DNA of 64,000 nt, from assembly GCF_014395425.1 (NCBI RefSeq), contig NZ_CP060711.1:558001-622000 (forward strand). The letters are read 5' to 3'. Below are positions 1 through 9,001 of the stretch, piece after piece. This stretch comes from Thermomonas brevis. Lineage in GTDB: Bacteria > Pseudomonadota > Gammaproteobacteria > Xanthomonadales > Xanthomonadaceae. Numbering within the stretch: position 1 is the first letter of the stretch; every line of letters begins with the position of its first letter. The notes beneath the pieces are model-generated. The model was not told where the DNA came from, searched no databases, and worked only from the letters and a program-made list of their open reading frames with translations. The position numbers were made by a program, and so were the translations under genes.

Positions 1-81
1 CGTGCCCTCGCGCGCGACGAGCGCGGCCAGGTCGACGCCCGCGAATGTTCCGGTATTGCCGATCAAACCCGACACCTGCAT
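1..81 (-). CDS. 5' end of an unrecognised gene cut by the left window edge
   Basis: An ATG at 81 opens a frame of 27 codons that runs off the left edge without a stop. The peptide begins MQVSGLIGNTGTFAGVD. It lies just downstream of the receptor gene's terminator, on the same strand, so it would need its own promoter or read-through. A weak purine stretch (GAG) lies about 10 bases before the ATG. I do not recognise the family and the visible part is too short for a domain call. It could be a chance opening, since GC-rich DNA is poor in stops. Confidence 0.3.
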   Translation of the reverse strand, partial: MQVSGLIGNTGTFAGVDLAALVAREGT

Positions 82-89
82 CCGATCTC

Positions 90-119
90 AAAAAAACGGC
101 GGCCCGGCAACGGGCCGCC
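90..119 (-). terminator. Rho-independent terminator of the TonB-dependent receptor gene
   Basis: A perfect 9-bp GC-rich stem (98-106 paired with 111-119) encloses a four-base loop and is followed, on the minus strand, by seven T residues (the A-run at 90-96). It lies about 40 bases past the receptor stop codon. Confidence 0.85.
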
Positions 120-161
120 TCCAGGGGAACCGCAAATCCGCATCGTCTTCCGATGGAGAGA

Positions 162-3149
162 TCAGAAGTTGTAGGTCATGACCAGTTGCATGTAGCGAGG
201 AGACTGCCAACGCGTGCCTTCTCCGAAGAATGGGCGCTTGACGCCACGGGCGGCTTCGTAACGGGAATGGACGTTGACTACTTCCTGGTTGTTGAGCAGG
301 TTGTAGACCGAGAAGCGGACCTTCAGATCCACGTCCGGCACCGGCAGCGTCCAAGTGACGTTCGCACCGACGTCGTAAGTCCACGGCAGCCTGCCGAACG
401 CGCCGCGCGGGGAATACTTCATGACCCAGTCGGCGGGATTGCTGGACGAGCAGTTCTGTTCGCACAGCCAGAACGAACCGCCACCGCCGTATTCGTTGGA
501 CGGGCTACCCGCACTGCGGCCATCGTTCGGCCAATAGGTGCCGAAGCCGGTGATCGGACCGCCCGACACCGCCGTGACAGTACCGCCGAACGACCACATG
601 TCGTTGAGCTTGTAGGCGCCGCGCAGCTTGATCTGGTGCCTGTGGTCGTTGAACAGCGGGCCGTAGTCTTGGTTGTTGGCCGGATGGTCGAAGTTCTGGG
701 TGAGGCCGGTATCCGCATATCCGGTATCCGAGTTCACCGGTCCTTCGAAATTGCCCTCGCTCTTCGACCACAGATAGCTGGCGTTGAACGACCACTTGCC
801 ATCCCACGCGCGGTCGATCTGGAACTCCACCGCCTTGTAGGTACGCCTGGGCTTGGAATATCCCATCACTACACCCGTAGTGCTGGCCTTGTAGCCGTCC
901 TTCGAGGTATCGATGGTGATGTAGCTATCGGTGTCTTCGCACCACAGCGTTACCTTTTCGCCCGGATTCACGTACGGCCAATCGCCGGAGATACAGCCGT
1001 AGGAGTTGATGTTCACATCGTCGACGGTGCGGCCCATGCGGCGGTAGGTCGCGTTCACGCCCCAAGACCATTCCCGGTTCAAAGCTTTCTGGAATCCCAG
1101 AATGGCTTCATCCTGGAATGGAGCCTTGATGTTCTTCGCCACCGCTTCGCGGAAGTCTTCCTTCGGCAGTACGTTCTGCGAATCGTCCACCGAGCCGATC
1201 TGCGCGCCCAGGATCGGGGCGAGGTAAGACTCGCCCGTTTCGGGATTCTTCTGCTCGCTCCACCCATTCAACACGTAGAACTTGTGTTCGTCGATGGTGC
1301 CGCCACCGAAATAGTCGGTCACCTTGTTGGTCACGGGCAGGTAATAGCGGCCCAGGTTACCGAACAGCTTGGTGCTGCCGTCGCCCTTCATGTCGTAGCT
1401 GAAGCCGAAGCGCGGCGCCAGCATGTTGTCGATCTTGATGAAGGTCTTGCCGAAGATCTTGTTGTCGAACTGATCCAAACGCAGGCCCGCGGTCAACAGG
1501 AACCGATCGGTGACGTTCCAGACATCCTCCAGATAAAACGCCTGGGTAAGTCCTTCGGTCAGGGCGCCGGTGGCGTAATGGCGCGCATCGACGACGTCGG
1601 TGACGCCAGCCGGAACAAGCGCGCCGTTGCTCAGTTCATCACCGGGCTTCATCACCGTGGCTGAGTACGCCCAGCCATCGCCCGGATTGAACAGGGAGTT
1701 GTCGCTGGTCACCTTTTCATGATCGAAGCCGAAGCGCAGCAGGTGATCGCCCAGCGTCCATTCGAAGTCCAGGCGGGCCGCTTCGCGCTTGTCGTAGCGG
1801 CTGTACGGACGCGCATTGGTCGGATGGCAACCGACAGGCAAGCTCGGCTCACCGTATTTATCGTCGTATTCCCCGGACCGGGTGACGATGCTGCATGCCC
1901 CGTCCAGTTCTGAACCGCCGGTGGCGCTGAGCTTGTTGATGCCGTACAGCGCCTTGGCGGTGAAGTTGTCGCCGAAGTGGCCGGTATAGGTCAGCGACCA
2001 GCTCTCGCCGCCCGAACCGTTCAAGCCCTCGCCGTTCTGGTTCCCCAGCACATCGGCATCCCAGTTGTACTGGTATTGCTTCGTGGAAGATTCCGCCTCG
2101 TCGGAAAAGGCCAGGAACTCCAGCAAGTGATCGTCAGCGATCTGCCAATCGAGTTTCGTGCCCCAGAACCCGTTGTCGGCGCGCCCCTTGGTGGCGCTCG
2201 ACGTGCCGTAACTGTTGGATCTGGAATCGCGCTGTTCGTACATCGCGAAGAAGAACAGCTTGTCCTTCAGGATTGGCCCGCTGGCCCAGATGTTGGATTT
2301 GTACCAGCTGGAATTGTCCCGGCTGTAGACCTCATGCAGGCTCCCGTTCTTGTGGTAGCGATCCTTGCCCCGCTCCTGCCAGGCCGCCGGCTCGAACGTC
2401 AATTCGAGCCCTCCATGGAACTCGTTGCCGCCGGAACGGGTGACGGCATTGATCACGCCGCCGGTACTGCGCCCGAACTCCACCGAGTAGCCGCCGGTCT
2501 TGACCTGGAACTCCTGGTAGAACGCAAACGGCACCGTGGAGTTGCCGCGGCGGAAGAACGGATCGGTCACGTTCAGGCCATTGATGTAGACGACGTTCTC
2601 CGCCACCGACGAACCGCCGAACGACAGGCCGCCGAACGTGGCGCCGGAATTGACCACGCCCGGCGCAAGCAGGGCCACCGACGACAAGCTCTGGTCCACC
2701 GGCATCCGCGAGATTTCCTCGCGGGTGACATTCGTCGCCGTCTCCGTCGAATACACGTCGACGCGATTCACCACTCGCGAGCCCACCACCTGCACCGCAT
2801 CGAGGTTGGTCAGGTTGCCTTCGTTGCCGAGGTTGACCGTGGTGGTGCCGCCCAGCGACACGTTCACCGCCAGCGGTTGGCCAACGTCCTGGCCTCCGCG
2901 CTTGAGCTGCAGGCTGTAGTCGCCGACCGGCAGCTGGCTCAGGCGGTAGGTGCCATCGCCGGCCACCGTCACCGTGCGGCTGGCACCGGTCGCGTTGTTC
3001 ACCAGCACGACTTGGTCGCCGGCACTGGCACGCCCCGCCACGCCGCCCGTCGCGCTCTGCGCGAACGCGGGCGACACCGCCAGCGAAGACAGGCAGACGC
3101 CCATGGCGATACTGAGTACGGACTTGCGCATGTTGCGGGTGCTGCTCAT
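162..3149 (-). CDS. Oar-like TonB-dependent outer-membrane receptor
   Basis: A 995-residue outer-membrane protein of the TonB-dependent receptor superfamily with an N-terminal carboxypeptidase-regulatory-like domain, the Oar/OmpA-related layout common in Lysobacteraceae. Residues 1 to about 30 are a signal peptide ending in SPAFAQ. A small beta-sandwich with GTYRLSQLPVGDYSLQLKRG follows at about 35-120, then a TonB-box-like DAVQVVGS, a plug domain containing VVYINGLNVTDPFF and GGVINAVTRSGGNEFHGG, and a long 22-strand-type barrel ending in MQLVMTYNF. The terminal Phe fits BAM-dependent assembly. The start was placed at 3149 because GGGGAGAGG lies just upstream and the signal peptide begins there; the frame is open further upstream but that part looks non-coding. 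The substrate cannot be told; such receptors often take up large peptides or proteins. It is a single gene with its own terminator. Confidence 0.9.
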   Translation of the reverse strand: MSSTRNMRKSVLSIAMGVCLSSLAVSPAFAQSATGGVAGRASAGDQVVLVNNATGASRTVTVAGDGTYRLSQLPVGDYSLQLKRGGQDVGQPLAVNVSLGGTTTVNLGNEGNLTNLDAVQVVGSRVVNRVDVYSTETATNVTREEISRMPVDQSLSSVALLAPGVVNSGATFGGLSFGGSSVAENVVYINGLNVTDPFFRRGNSTVPFAFYQEFQVKTGGYSVEFGRSTGGVINAVTRSGGNEFHGGLELTFEPAAWQERGKDRYHKNGSLHEVYSRDNSSWYKSNIWASGPILKDKLFFFAMYEQRDSRSNSYGTSSATKGRADNGFWGTKLDWQIADDHLLEFLAFSDEAESSTKQYQYNWDADVLGNQNGEGLNGSGGESWSLTYTGHFGDNFTAKALYGINKLSATGGSELDGACSIVTRSGEYDDKYGEPSLPVGCHPTNARPYSRYDKREAARLDFEWTLGDHLLRFGFDHEKVTSDNSLFNPGDGWAYSATVMKPGDELSNGALVPAGVTDVVDARHYATGALTEGLTQAFYLEDVWNVTDRFLLTAGLRLDQFDNKIFGKTFIKIDNMLAPRFGFSYDMKGDGSTKLFGNLGRYYLPVTNKVTDYFGGGTIDEHKFYVLNGWSEQKNPETGESYLAPILGAQIGSVDDSQNVLPKEDFREAVAKNIKAPFQDEAILGFQKALNREWSWGVNATYRRMGRTVDDVNINSYGCISGDWPYVNPGEKVTLWCEDTDSYITIDTSKDGYKASTTGVVMGYSKPRRTYKAVEFQIDRAWDGKWSFNASYLWSKSEGNFEGPVNSDTGYADTGLTQNFDHPANNQDYGPLFNDHRHQIKLRGAYKLNDMWSFGGTVTAVSGGPITGFGTYWPNDGRSAGSPSNEYGGGGSFWLCEQNCSSSNPADWVMKYSPRGAFGRLPWTYDVGANVTWTLPVPDVDLKVRFSVYNLLNNQEVVNVHSRYEAARGVKRPFFGEGTRWQSPRYMQLVMTYNF

Positions 3150-3374
3150 AACCTCTCCCCGGTCGCTGATCGATGTTGTGGTTGTGGTGCCGCCGCGCGG
3201 GAATCCCGCCCCTTCGTCCGACATCGGCACTGGCTGTGCTGGCTGTGTAACACGCGGGAAAGGTGTGGTCAATAATTTATTCTTGGCGTATAACAATCTC
3301 GAATCACATATTCCGCAGTGCACAATAGACGCCGCTGCCGGCCCGCCGGCGGGCGACCTTCCGAAGGAGACGGA

Positions 3375-4802
3375 ATGACACCCTCGCGATTCCTGCGTCC
3401 CGCATTTCCGGCCGCGCGCGTGCTGGTCTTGGCGCTGGCCCTGGCCGCCCTGCCCGGCATGGCGCGCACCCCGCCGTCGGCCACGTTGGCGGTCCCGGCA
3501 AGCGGCGTCATCGGCGTCGAGGACGCCCAGCTGTCGGCGGATTTCTGGATCGCCCGCGCATCGACGCCGGACGCGCCGCTGATGACGCGCGACGCCATCG
3601 ACGCCCGCAACGCACGCCTGCTGCGCGAAGACGCGTCGATGCACGACCTCGCCGCGCTGCCGGCGACGCTGACGCGCACGCAGGTCGCCGGCTGGATCGA
3701 AGACCTCGCATCAGAGCCCGCAAAACCGCTGTGGGACGAAGCCGGCAAGCCGGTGCCGAAGGCGACGCTCGACGCCATCGTCGCCAACCGCGCGCTGGCC
3801 GCGATTCCCGAAAGCCAAGCCACCCGCTTCGGCATGGCGGTGGAGCGCGCGGCGCTGCGCGCGATGCCGTCGTCGCTGCGCGTCTTCAGCAGCGACGACG
3901 ATGGCGACATCGACCGCTTCCAGGAAAGCGCGCTGTTCCCGGGCGATGCGGTCGCCATCGCGCACGCCAGCGCCGACGGCCGTTGGCTGTTCGTGGTCAG
4001 CGCGCGCTACGCCGCATGGGTGGAGGCGAAGGCCATCGCCGAAGGTCGCCGCGACACCGTGCTGGCTTATGCGCAACGCACGCCGTACCGCGTGATCACC
4101 GGCGCCAAGCCGCGCACCGTGTTCACGCGCGAAGAGCCGCGCCTGTCCGAACTGCAGCTGGACATGGGCACGCGCGTGCCGCTGGCGGACGCCGCGCTGG
4201 ACAAGCCGGTCAACGGCCAGCATCCCTACAGCGCGTGGATCCTCGACCTGCCGGTACGCAACGCCGACGGCTCGCTCGCCTTCGCGCTCGCGCTGTTGCA
4301 GAAGAACGCCGACAGCGCGGCGGACTATTTGCCGCTGACCCGCGCCAACATCCTGCGCCAGGCGTTCAAGTTCCTCGGCGAACGCTACGGCTGGGGCCAT
4401 TCGTACAACGGCCGCGACTGCAGCGGCTTCGTCTCCGACGTCTACCGCAGCATGGGCGTGCAGATGCCGCGCAACACCGGCGACCAGGCGGTCAGCCCGG
4501 TGTTCGCGCGCACCGGCTTCGAGCCGGGCGACACGCGCGACAAGCGCATGGCGGCGGTCAAGGCGATGCAGGTCGGCGACCTGATCTACATCCCCGGCCA
4601 CGTGATGATGTACATCGGCGACATCGACGGCATGCCCTACGTGATCCACGACACCAACGGCGGCAGCTATCTCGACAAGGACGGCGCGATGCGTTCGATG
4701 CACCTCAACGGCGTCTCGGTCACGCCGCTGCTGCCGCTGCGCTTCGGCAAGGACCACGACTACGTGGACCGCATCACCAACATCGTGCGGGTGGCCCAAT
4801 AA
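3375..4802 (+). CDS. Secreted SH3/NlpC-P60 endopeptidase, YkfC-like (murein peptide cleavage)
   Basis: A 475-residue protein with an N-terminal export signal (MTPSRFLRPAFPAARVLVLA, then a hydrophobic core), a central part that fits the SH3-type domains of this family, and a C-terminal NlpC/P60 cysteine peptidase domain. The catalytic Cys is in NGRDCSGFVSDVYR (about residue 355) and the His in PGHVMMYIGD (about 415), with the third residue likely in VIHDTNGG. The family cleaves the D-Glu/meso-diaminopimelate bond of murein stem peptides. The start at 3375 has GAAGGAGA before it. The stop overlaps the next start by one base (TAATG), so the two are translationally coupled. The following epimerase acts on L-Ala-D-Glu, the product expected from this enzyme, as with ykfC/ykfB of Bacillus; that pairing supports the role. 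Confidence 0.85.
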   Translation: MTPSRFLRPAFPAARVLVLALALAALPGMARTPPSATLAVPASGVIGVEDAQLSADFWIARASTPDAPLMTRDAIDARNARLLREDASMHDLAALPATLTRTQVAGWIEDLASEPAKPLWDEAGKPVPKATLDAIVANRALAAIPESQATRFGMAVERAALRAMPSSLRVFSSDDDGDIDRFQESALFPGDAVAIAHASADGRWLFVVSARYAAWVEAKAIAEGRRDTVLAYAQRTPYRVITGAKPRTVFTREEPRLSELQLDMGTRVPLADAALDKPVNGQHPYSAWILDLPVRNADGSLAFALALLQKNADSAADYLPLTRANILRQAFKFLGERYGWGHSYNGRDCSGFVSDVYRSMGVQMPRNTGDQAVSPVFARTGFEPGDTRDKRMAAVKAMQVGDLIYIPGHVMMYIGDIDGMPYVIHDTNGGSYLDKDGAMRSMHLNGVSVTPLLPLRFGKDHDYVDRITNIVRVAQ

Positions 4803-5908
4803 TGAAGATCACCGACATCCGCTTCGGCATGCTGCGCGTGCCGCTGAAGACGCCGTTCAAGACCGCGCTGCGCAGCGTGGAGCAGGTCGAGGACGTGGTG
4901 GTGATGGTGCACACCGACAGCGGCCGCGTCGGCTACGGCAGCGCACCCGCCACCGCGGTCATCACCGGCGACACCCACGGCTCCATCGTCGAGGCGGTGC
5001 GCCAGTACATCGCGCCGCGGCTGATGGGCCAGGAGATCGCCAACCTCAACCACCTCACCCACTTGGTGCAGGGCGCGATGGAGAAGAACACCAGCGCCAA
5101 GGCGGCGGTGGAGATCGCCCTCTACGACCTGTGGGGCCAGCTCTACGGCGCGCCGCTGTACAAGCTGCTGGGCGGAGGCGACCCGGCCATCACCACCGAC
5201 ATCACCATCAGCGTGGACTACATCGACAAGATGGTGGCCGATTCGCTGGCGGCGGTGGAGCGCGGCTTCGAATCGCTGAAGATCAAGGTGGGCAAGGACA
5301 TCGGCCTCGACATCGAGCGCACCAAGGCGATCCATGCGGCGGTCGAAGGCCGCGCGCTGCTGCGCCTGGACGCCAACCAGGGCTGGACGGCGAAGCAGGC
5401 GGTGTACGCGCTGCAAACGCTGGAAGACGCGGGCGTCAAGCTCGAACTGGTCGAGCAGCCGGTGAAGGCGCACGACCTCGCCGGCCTGCGCTACGTCACC
5501 GAGCGCGTGCACACGCCGGTAATGGCCGACGAGAGCGTGTTCGGCCCGCGCGAGGTGGTGGAGCTGATCCGCATGCGCGCCGCCGACATCGTCAACATCA
5601 AGCTGATGAAGACCGGCGGCATCTCCAATGCAGTGAAGATCGCCGACATTTGCAGCCTGTACGGGATCGACTGCATGATCGGCTGCATGCTGGAATCCAG
5701 TATTGGTGTCGCCGCCGCCGTGCACCTGGCGGTGGCGAAGTCGGACGTGATCAGCAAGGTGGACCTGGACGGGCCGTCGCTGTGTCGCTTCGACCCGGTC
5801 GCCAGCGGCGTGAACTTCAACGAATCGGAGATCAGCGTGACCGACGCACCCGGGCTTGGCATCCGCAGCATCGAGGGCCTCGCGCCCGCGAACGATCTGG
5901 CCGCCTGA
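4802..5908 (+). CDS. L-Ala-D/L-Glu epimerase (dipeptide epimerase, enolase superfamily)
   Basis: A 368-residue enolase-superfamily enzyme (muconate-lactonizing subgroup). It matches dipeptide epimerases that convert L-Ala-D-Glu from murein into L-Ala-L-Glu so that ordinary peptidases can use it. Visible active-site blocks in order: the general base Lys in SLKIKVGKD (about 160), metal ligands Asp in RLDANQGW (about 190), Glu in LVEQPV (about 217) and Asp in VMADESVFG (about 242), the second catalytic Lys in NIKLMKTGGI (about 265), and the C-terminal CMLESSIGVAAA block. Length is normal for the family. The start ATG overlaps the stop of the NlpC/P60 gene by one base. Other dipeptide specificities exist in this family; the neighbouring murein endopeptidase favours Ala-Glu. 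Confidence 0.9.
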   Translation: MKITDIRFGMLRVPLKTPFKTALRSVEQVEDVVVMVHTDSGRVGYGSAPATAVITGDTHGSIVEAVRQYIAPRLMGQEIANLNHLTHLVQGAMEKNTSAKAAVEIALYDLWGQLYGAPLYKLLGGGDPAITTDITISVDYIDKMVADSLAAVERGFESLKIKVGKDIGLDIERTKAIHAAVEGRALLRLDANQGWTAKQAVYALQTLEDAGVKLELVEQPVKAHDLAGLRYVTERVHTPVMADESVFGPREVVELIRMRAADIVNIKLMKTGGISNAVKIADICSLYGIDCMIGCMLESSIGVAAAVHLAVAKSDVISKVDLDGPSLCRFDPVASGVNFNESEISVTDAPGLGIRSIEGLAPANDLAA

Positions 5909-5916
5909 GGCGCGCG

Positions 5917-6762
5917 ATGACGGCGCTGGTCAAGCTGCGCTCCGAACGCGACCGGATGTCGGCGATCGAGCGCCGCATCGCCGACTTCATCGTCGAGAAC
6001 GCGCAGCTGCTGCGCGACTACTCCTCGCAGCAGCTCGCCAACGCGCTGGGCATCAGCCAGTCCAGCGTGGTCAAGTTCTGCCAGAAGCTGGGCTTCAAGG
6101 GCTACCCCGACCTGAAGCTGGCGATCAACGAGGCGGTGATCCGCGCCGACAGCAACGGCGGCACGCTGCCGTCGCCGGAGGACGTGCCCGCCGCCACCGC
6201 GCAGGGCTACGGCCTGTGGCTGCGCAAGTCGGAGGCCGAGGAAGCCACCCGCCTGATCAACCCGCCAGGCACGCTGACCGCGGTGGCGGAGGCGATCGGC
6301 CGCGCCGGCACGGTGTTCATCATCGGCCTGGGCGAGGACGACCTGCACGCGCGCGCGCTGGCGCTGCGGCTGGCCCAGCTCGGCATCCTCACCGTGCACA
6401 ACTTCGACGCCGCGCACATGACCGCCAGCCTGTCCGCGGCCAAGCCGGACGACGTACTGCTGGCGTTCTCCGAACACGGCCTGCAGCCGGCGCTGTGCCA
6501 GCTGGCGCGGCACATGCGCAGCCAGCGCGGCACGGTGGTGACCATCACCCGCCACAGCGCGAATGCGCTGCGCGCGCTGGCCGACCTGGCGCTGCTGGTG
6601 TCCGCGCACGACGAGCGCACGCACATCGAACCCCTGCTCTACCACTCGGCGCTGCAGCATCTGCTGGATCGCCTGTTCATCCGCCTGTTCGACGCCGACG
6701 GCGGCCGCCGCGCGCGCCTGCAACAGACGCTGGAGCGCATCCAGCCGCTGCTGGAGCCGTAA
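5917..6762 (+). CDS. MurR/RpiR-family transcriptional regulator (HTH plus SIS domain)
   Basis: A 281-residue regulator. Residues about 1-77 form the RpiR-type helix-turn-helix, with the recognition part in SQQLANALGISQSSVVKF. Residues about 125-270 form a sugar-isomerase (SIS) ligand-binding domain with FIIGLGEDDLHARALALRL. In this family the SIS domain binds phosphosugars, for example MurNAc-6-phosphate in E. coli MurR. The ATG is 8 bases after the epimerase stop, so the gene sits in the same operon and probably controls it in response to a murein-derived ligand; that role is inferred. The domain shows no obvious loss. A palindromic repeat follows the stop directly. Confidence 0.85.
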   Translation: MTALVKLRSERDRMSAIERRIADFIVENAQLLRDYSSQQLANALGISQSSVVKFCQKLGFKGYPDLKLAINEAVIRADSNGGTLPSPEDVPAATAQGYGLWLRKSEAEEATRLINPPGTLTAVAEAIGRAGTVFIIGLGEDDLHARALALRLAQLGILTVHNFDAAHMTASLSAAKPDDVLLAFSEHGLQPALCQLARHMRSQRGTVVTITRHSANALRALADLALLVSAHDERTHIEPLLYHSALQHLLDRLFIRLFDADGGRRARLQQTLERIQPLLEP

Positions 6763-6763
6763 A

Positions 6764-6880
6764 GCCCCCTCCCTTTCGCCGCAGCGAAGGGGAGGGTTGG
6801 GGAGGGGTGCTTTTTCGCGGCTGACTGCAAAAACACCCCCTCCCAACCTCCCCCTTGCGCTACGCGCAAAGGGGAGGAGT
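6764..6880. repeat. Large REP/BIME-like inverted repeat
   Basis: Two arms mirror each other: GGGTTGGGGAGGGGTGCTTTT on the left side and its near complement around 6830-6851 on the right. Each arm has its own small hairpin (CCCTTTCGCC..GCGAAGGG at about 6771-6791 and CCCTTGCGCTACGCGCAAAGGG at about 6852-6874). This is the layout of paired REP elements. It separates rpiR from the transpeptidase gene and may stop or stabilise the upstream transcript. The plus strand carries four close G-runs at 6789-6807. Confidence 0.8.
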
Positions 6881-6932
6881 AAGTCACCGCGACTTGATGC
6901 ATCCTTGCCACCTTGTTCCCGGAACCCGCCCC

Positions 6933-7721
6933 ATGCCTCTCCGCCGGATCGCCGCCCTGCTGCTCGCGCTGCCGCTCGCCGCCTGCGCCCATCGCACCGC
7001 CCTGCCTTCTGCCGACGCCGAGCATTGGGCGAAGGCGCAGCAGCTGGTGCTGGTCACCTCCGCCGACTGGAACGCCACCGGCGGCGAACTGCGCCGCTTC
7101 GAGCGCGAGGGCGACGGCTGGAAGCAGGTCGGCGACGCGATGCCGGTGACGCTGGGCCGCAACGGCAGCGGCTGGGGCCTCGGCCTCAACCCGCAGCGCG
7201 GCGACGGCCCGGTCAAGCGCGAGGGCGACGGCAAGGCGCCGGCCGGCGTGTTCGCCATCGGCACTGCGTTCGGTTACGCGGACCGCGCGAAGACCGGCCT
7301 GCGCTACCAGGCGATGACCGCCAACGACTGGTGCATCGACGTCCCGGCATCGAACTACTACAACAAGATCATCGACCGCAGCACGGTGAAGGCGCCCTAC
7401 CTCGACCGGTCCAGCGAGCCGATGCGCCGCGACCTTCATGCCGACGGCGACCAGCGCTACCGCGAGGGCTTCGTGATCGAGCACAACGCCGACGGCGCGG
7501 CGCGCCAGGGCGGCAGCTGCATCTTCGCCCACCTGTGGAAAGCCCCCGGCGAAACCACGGCCGGCTGCACCGCGATGGCGCCGGACAGCATGGACGCGCT
7601 GCTGGCGTGGCTGGACGCGCGCCGCAAGCCGGTGTTCGTGCTGCTGCCGAACGCCCAATACGCCGCGCTGAAACACGACTGGAAGCTGCCGGAGATCGCC
7701 GGCTCGGAGAGCAGCCCGTGA
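6933..7721 (+). CDS. L,D-transpeptidase-fold lipoprotein (YkuD superfamily, COG3786-like)
   Basis: A 262-residue protein. The N-terminus is a lipoprotein signal (MPLRRIAALLLALPLAAC), with Cys about residue 19 as the likely lipidated residue, so it should be anchored in the envelope. The C-terminal half carries the YkuD catalytic pattern: His in FVIEHNADG (about 190) and the Cys block ETTAGCTAMAP (about 215), followed by a short tail. The family cross-links or edits peptidoglycan through L,D bonds, or acts as a carboxypeptidase. The start at 6933 begins the signal peptide; no clear Shine-Dalgarno is seen. The stop overlaps the GTG of the symporter gene by four bases (GTGA). Location after the epimerase and regulator suggests shared cell-wall function, although the repeat may uncouple transcription. 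Confidence 0.83.
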   Translation: MPLRRIAALLLALPLAACAHRTALPSADAEHWAKAQQLVLVTSADWNATGGELRRFEREGDGWKQVGDAMPVTLGRNGSGWGLGLNPQRGDGPVKREGDGKAPAGVFAIGTAFGYADRAKTGLRYQAMTANDWCIDVPASNYYNKIIDRSTVKAPYLDRSSEPMRRDLHADGDQRYREGFVIEHNADGAARQGGSCIFAHLWKAPGETTAGCTAMAPDSMDALLAWLDARRKPVFVLLPNAQYAALKHDWKLPEIAGSESSP

Positions 7722-8956
7722 GCCAGACTGCGCGCGTCCTCACCGGCCTCGTCGCCGGCATCGTCCTCGGCATCCTGCTGGCGTGGCAGGCGCCCGACCT
7801 CGGCCTGCGCATCGCCGCCATCGTCGAGCCGTTCGGCAAGCTCTGGCTCAACGCGCTGCAGATGACCGTGGTGCCATTGGTATTCGCGCTGGTGGTGGTC
7901 GGCATCAACCAGGCCAGCGACGCCGCGCATTCCGGACGCGTCGCGCAGCAGGCAATCGTCAGCTTCGTGATCCTGCTCGCCGCCGCCGCCGCGATGACCG
8001 CTGTGCTGGCGCCACTGGCGCTGTCGATGCTGCAGCCCGATCCCGCCGTCGCCGCCGCGCTGCGCGGCCACGCGCAGGACATCGCCACGCCGTCCGGCGG
8101 CTGGGCCGACGCATTGATCGCCATCGTGCCCAGCAATCCGTTCGCCGCCGCCGCCGCGTCGGCGATGCTGCCGCTGGTGACCTTCGCGCTGTTCTTCGGC
8201 TTCGCCCTGACCCGCCTCGCGCCGGAGCCGCGCGCGCAGGTGGTCGGCCTGCTCAAGGCGGTCAGCGACGCGATGATCGTGATCGTGCACTGGGTGCTGT
8301 GGGCCGCGCCGGTCGGCATCTTCGCGCTGGTGCTGGCGCTGACCGCGCGCGCCGGCCTGGGCATGCTGCAGGCGCTGGGCATCTACATCCTGCTGGAGTG
8401 CGCGCTGTACGTGCTGGCGGTGGTGCTGCTGGTCGCCGTGGCGGTGACCGTCGGCAAGCGCCGGTTCCGCCACTTCATGGCCGGGCTGGTACCGGTGCAG
8501 GCGGTAGCGGCCAGCACGCAGTCCTCGCTGGCGACGCTGCCGGCGATGCTGGACAGCGCGCAGAACCGGCTCGACATCCCCGCCCGCGTGTCCGGGCTGG
8601 TGTTGCCGATGGCGGTCTCGCTGTTCCGCATCACCTCGCCGATCCAGTACATCGCCACCGCCTGCTTCGTCGCTTGGGCGCTGGGCGTGGACCTGACCGC
8701 CGCGCAGCTGGCCACCGGCGTGGCGCTGTCGGTGCTGGTCAGCATGGGCTCGGTGGGTCTGCCCGGGCAGGCCATCTTCCTCGCCACCAACCTGCCGGTC
8801 ACCTCGGCGATGGGTTTGCCGATCGCCCCGCTGCCGGTGCTGATGGCGGTGGACGCGATCCCCGACGTGCTCGCTACGGTCGGCAACGTCACCGGCGACA
8901 TGACCGCGACGGCGGTGGTGGCGGCGCGCAGCGAAGGAAGCCCGGACGCGAGCTGA
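7718..8956 (+). CDS. Dicarboxylate/amino-acid:cation symporter (DAACS family)
   Basis: A 412-residue inner-membrane protein of the DctA/GltP/excitatory amino-acid transporter family. About eight hydrophobic helices are seen, starting with a strongly apolar segment in residues 5-25. The re-entrant loop and substrate region shows QAVAASTQSSLATLPAML (the serine-rich motif) and SMGSVGLPGQAIFLATNLPV near the C-terminus. These proteins import glutamate, aspartate, C4-dicarboxylates or neutral amino acids with Na+ or H+. The GTG start at 7718 overlaps the transpeptidase stop and is the only start that keeps the first helix and the family length. In this setting glutamate-type uptake would fit murein recycling, but the substrate is inferred. 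The next gene converges on it. Confidence 0.88.
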   Translation: MSQTARVLTGLVAGIVLGILLAWQAPDLGLRIAAIVEPFGKLWLNALQMTVVPLVFALVVVGINQASDAAHSGRVAQQAIVSFVILLAAAAAMTAVLAPLALSMLQPDPAVAAALRGHAQDIATPSGGWADALIAIVPSNPFAAAAASAMLPLVTFALFFGFALTRLAPEPRAQVVGLLKAVSDAMIVIVHWVLWAAPVGIFALVLALTARAGLGMLQALGIYILLECALYVLAVVLLVAVAVTVGKRRFRHFMAGLVPVQAVAASTQSSLATLPAMLDSAQNRLDIPARVSGLVLPMAVSLFRITSPIQYIATACFVAWALGVDLTAAQLATGVALSVLVSMGSVGLPGQAIFLATNLPVTSAMGLPIAPLPVLMAVDAIPDVLATVGNVTGDMTATAVVAARSEGSPDAS

Positions 8957-9001
8957 TCTCCGGTTCCGCAGCCGCAGGAAAGATCGTCCGCGTCTGCCGC
9001 G

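Noticed and set aside
45..3275. Long plus-strand frames (about 539 and 432 codons) over the TonB-dependent receptor gene
   Set aside because: They are antisense to a clear coding sequence, rich in Arg, His and Val as shadow frames are in GC-rich DNA, and have no recognisable domain or ribosome site.
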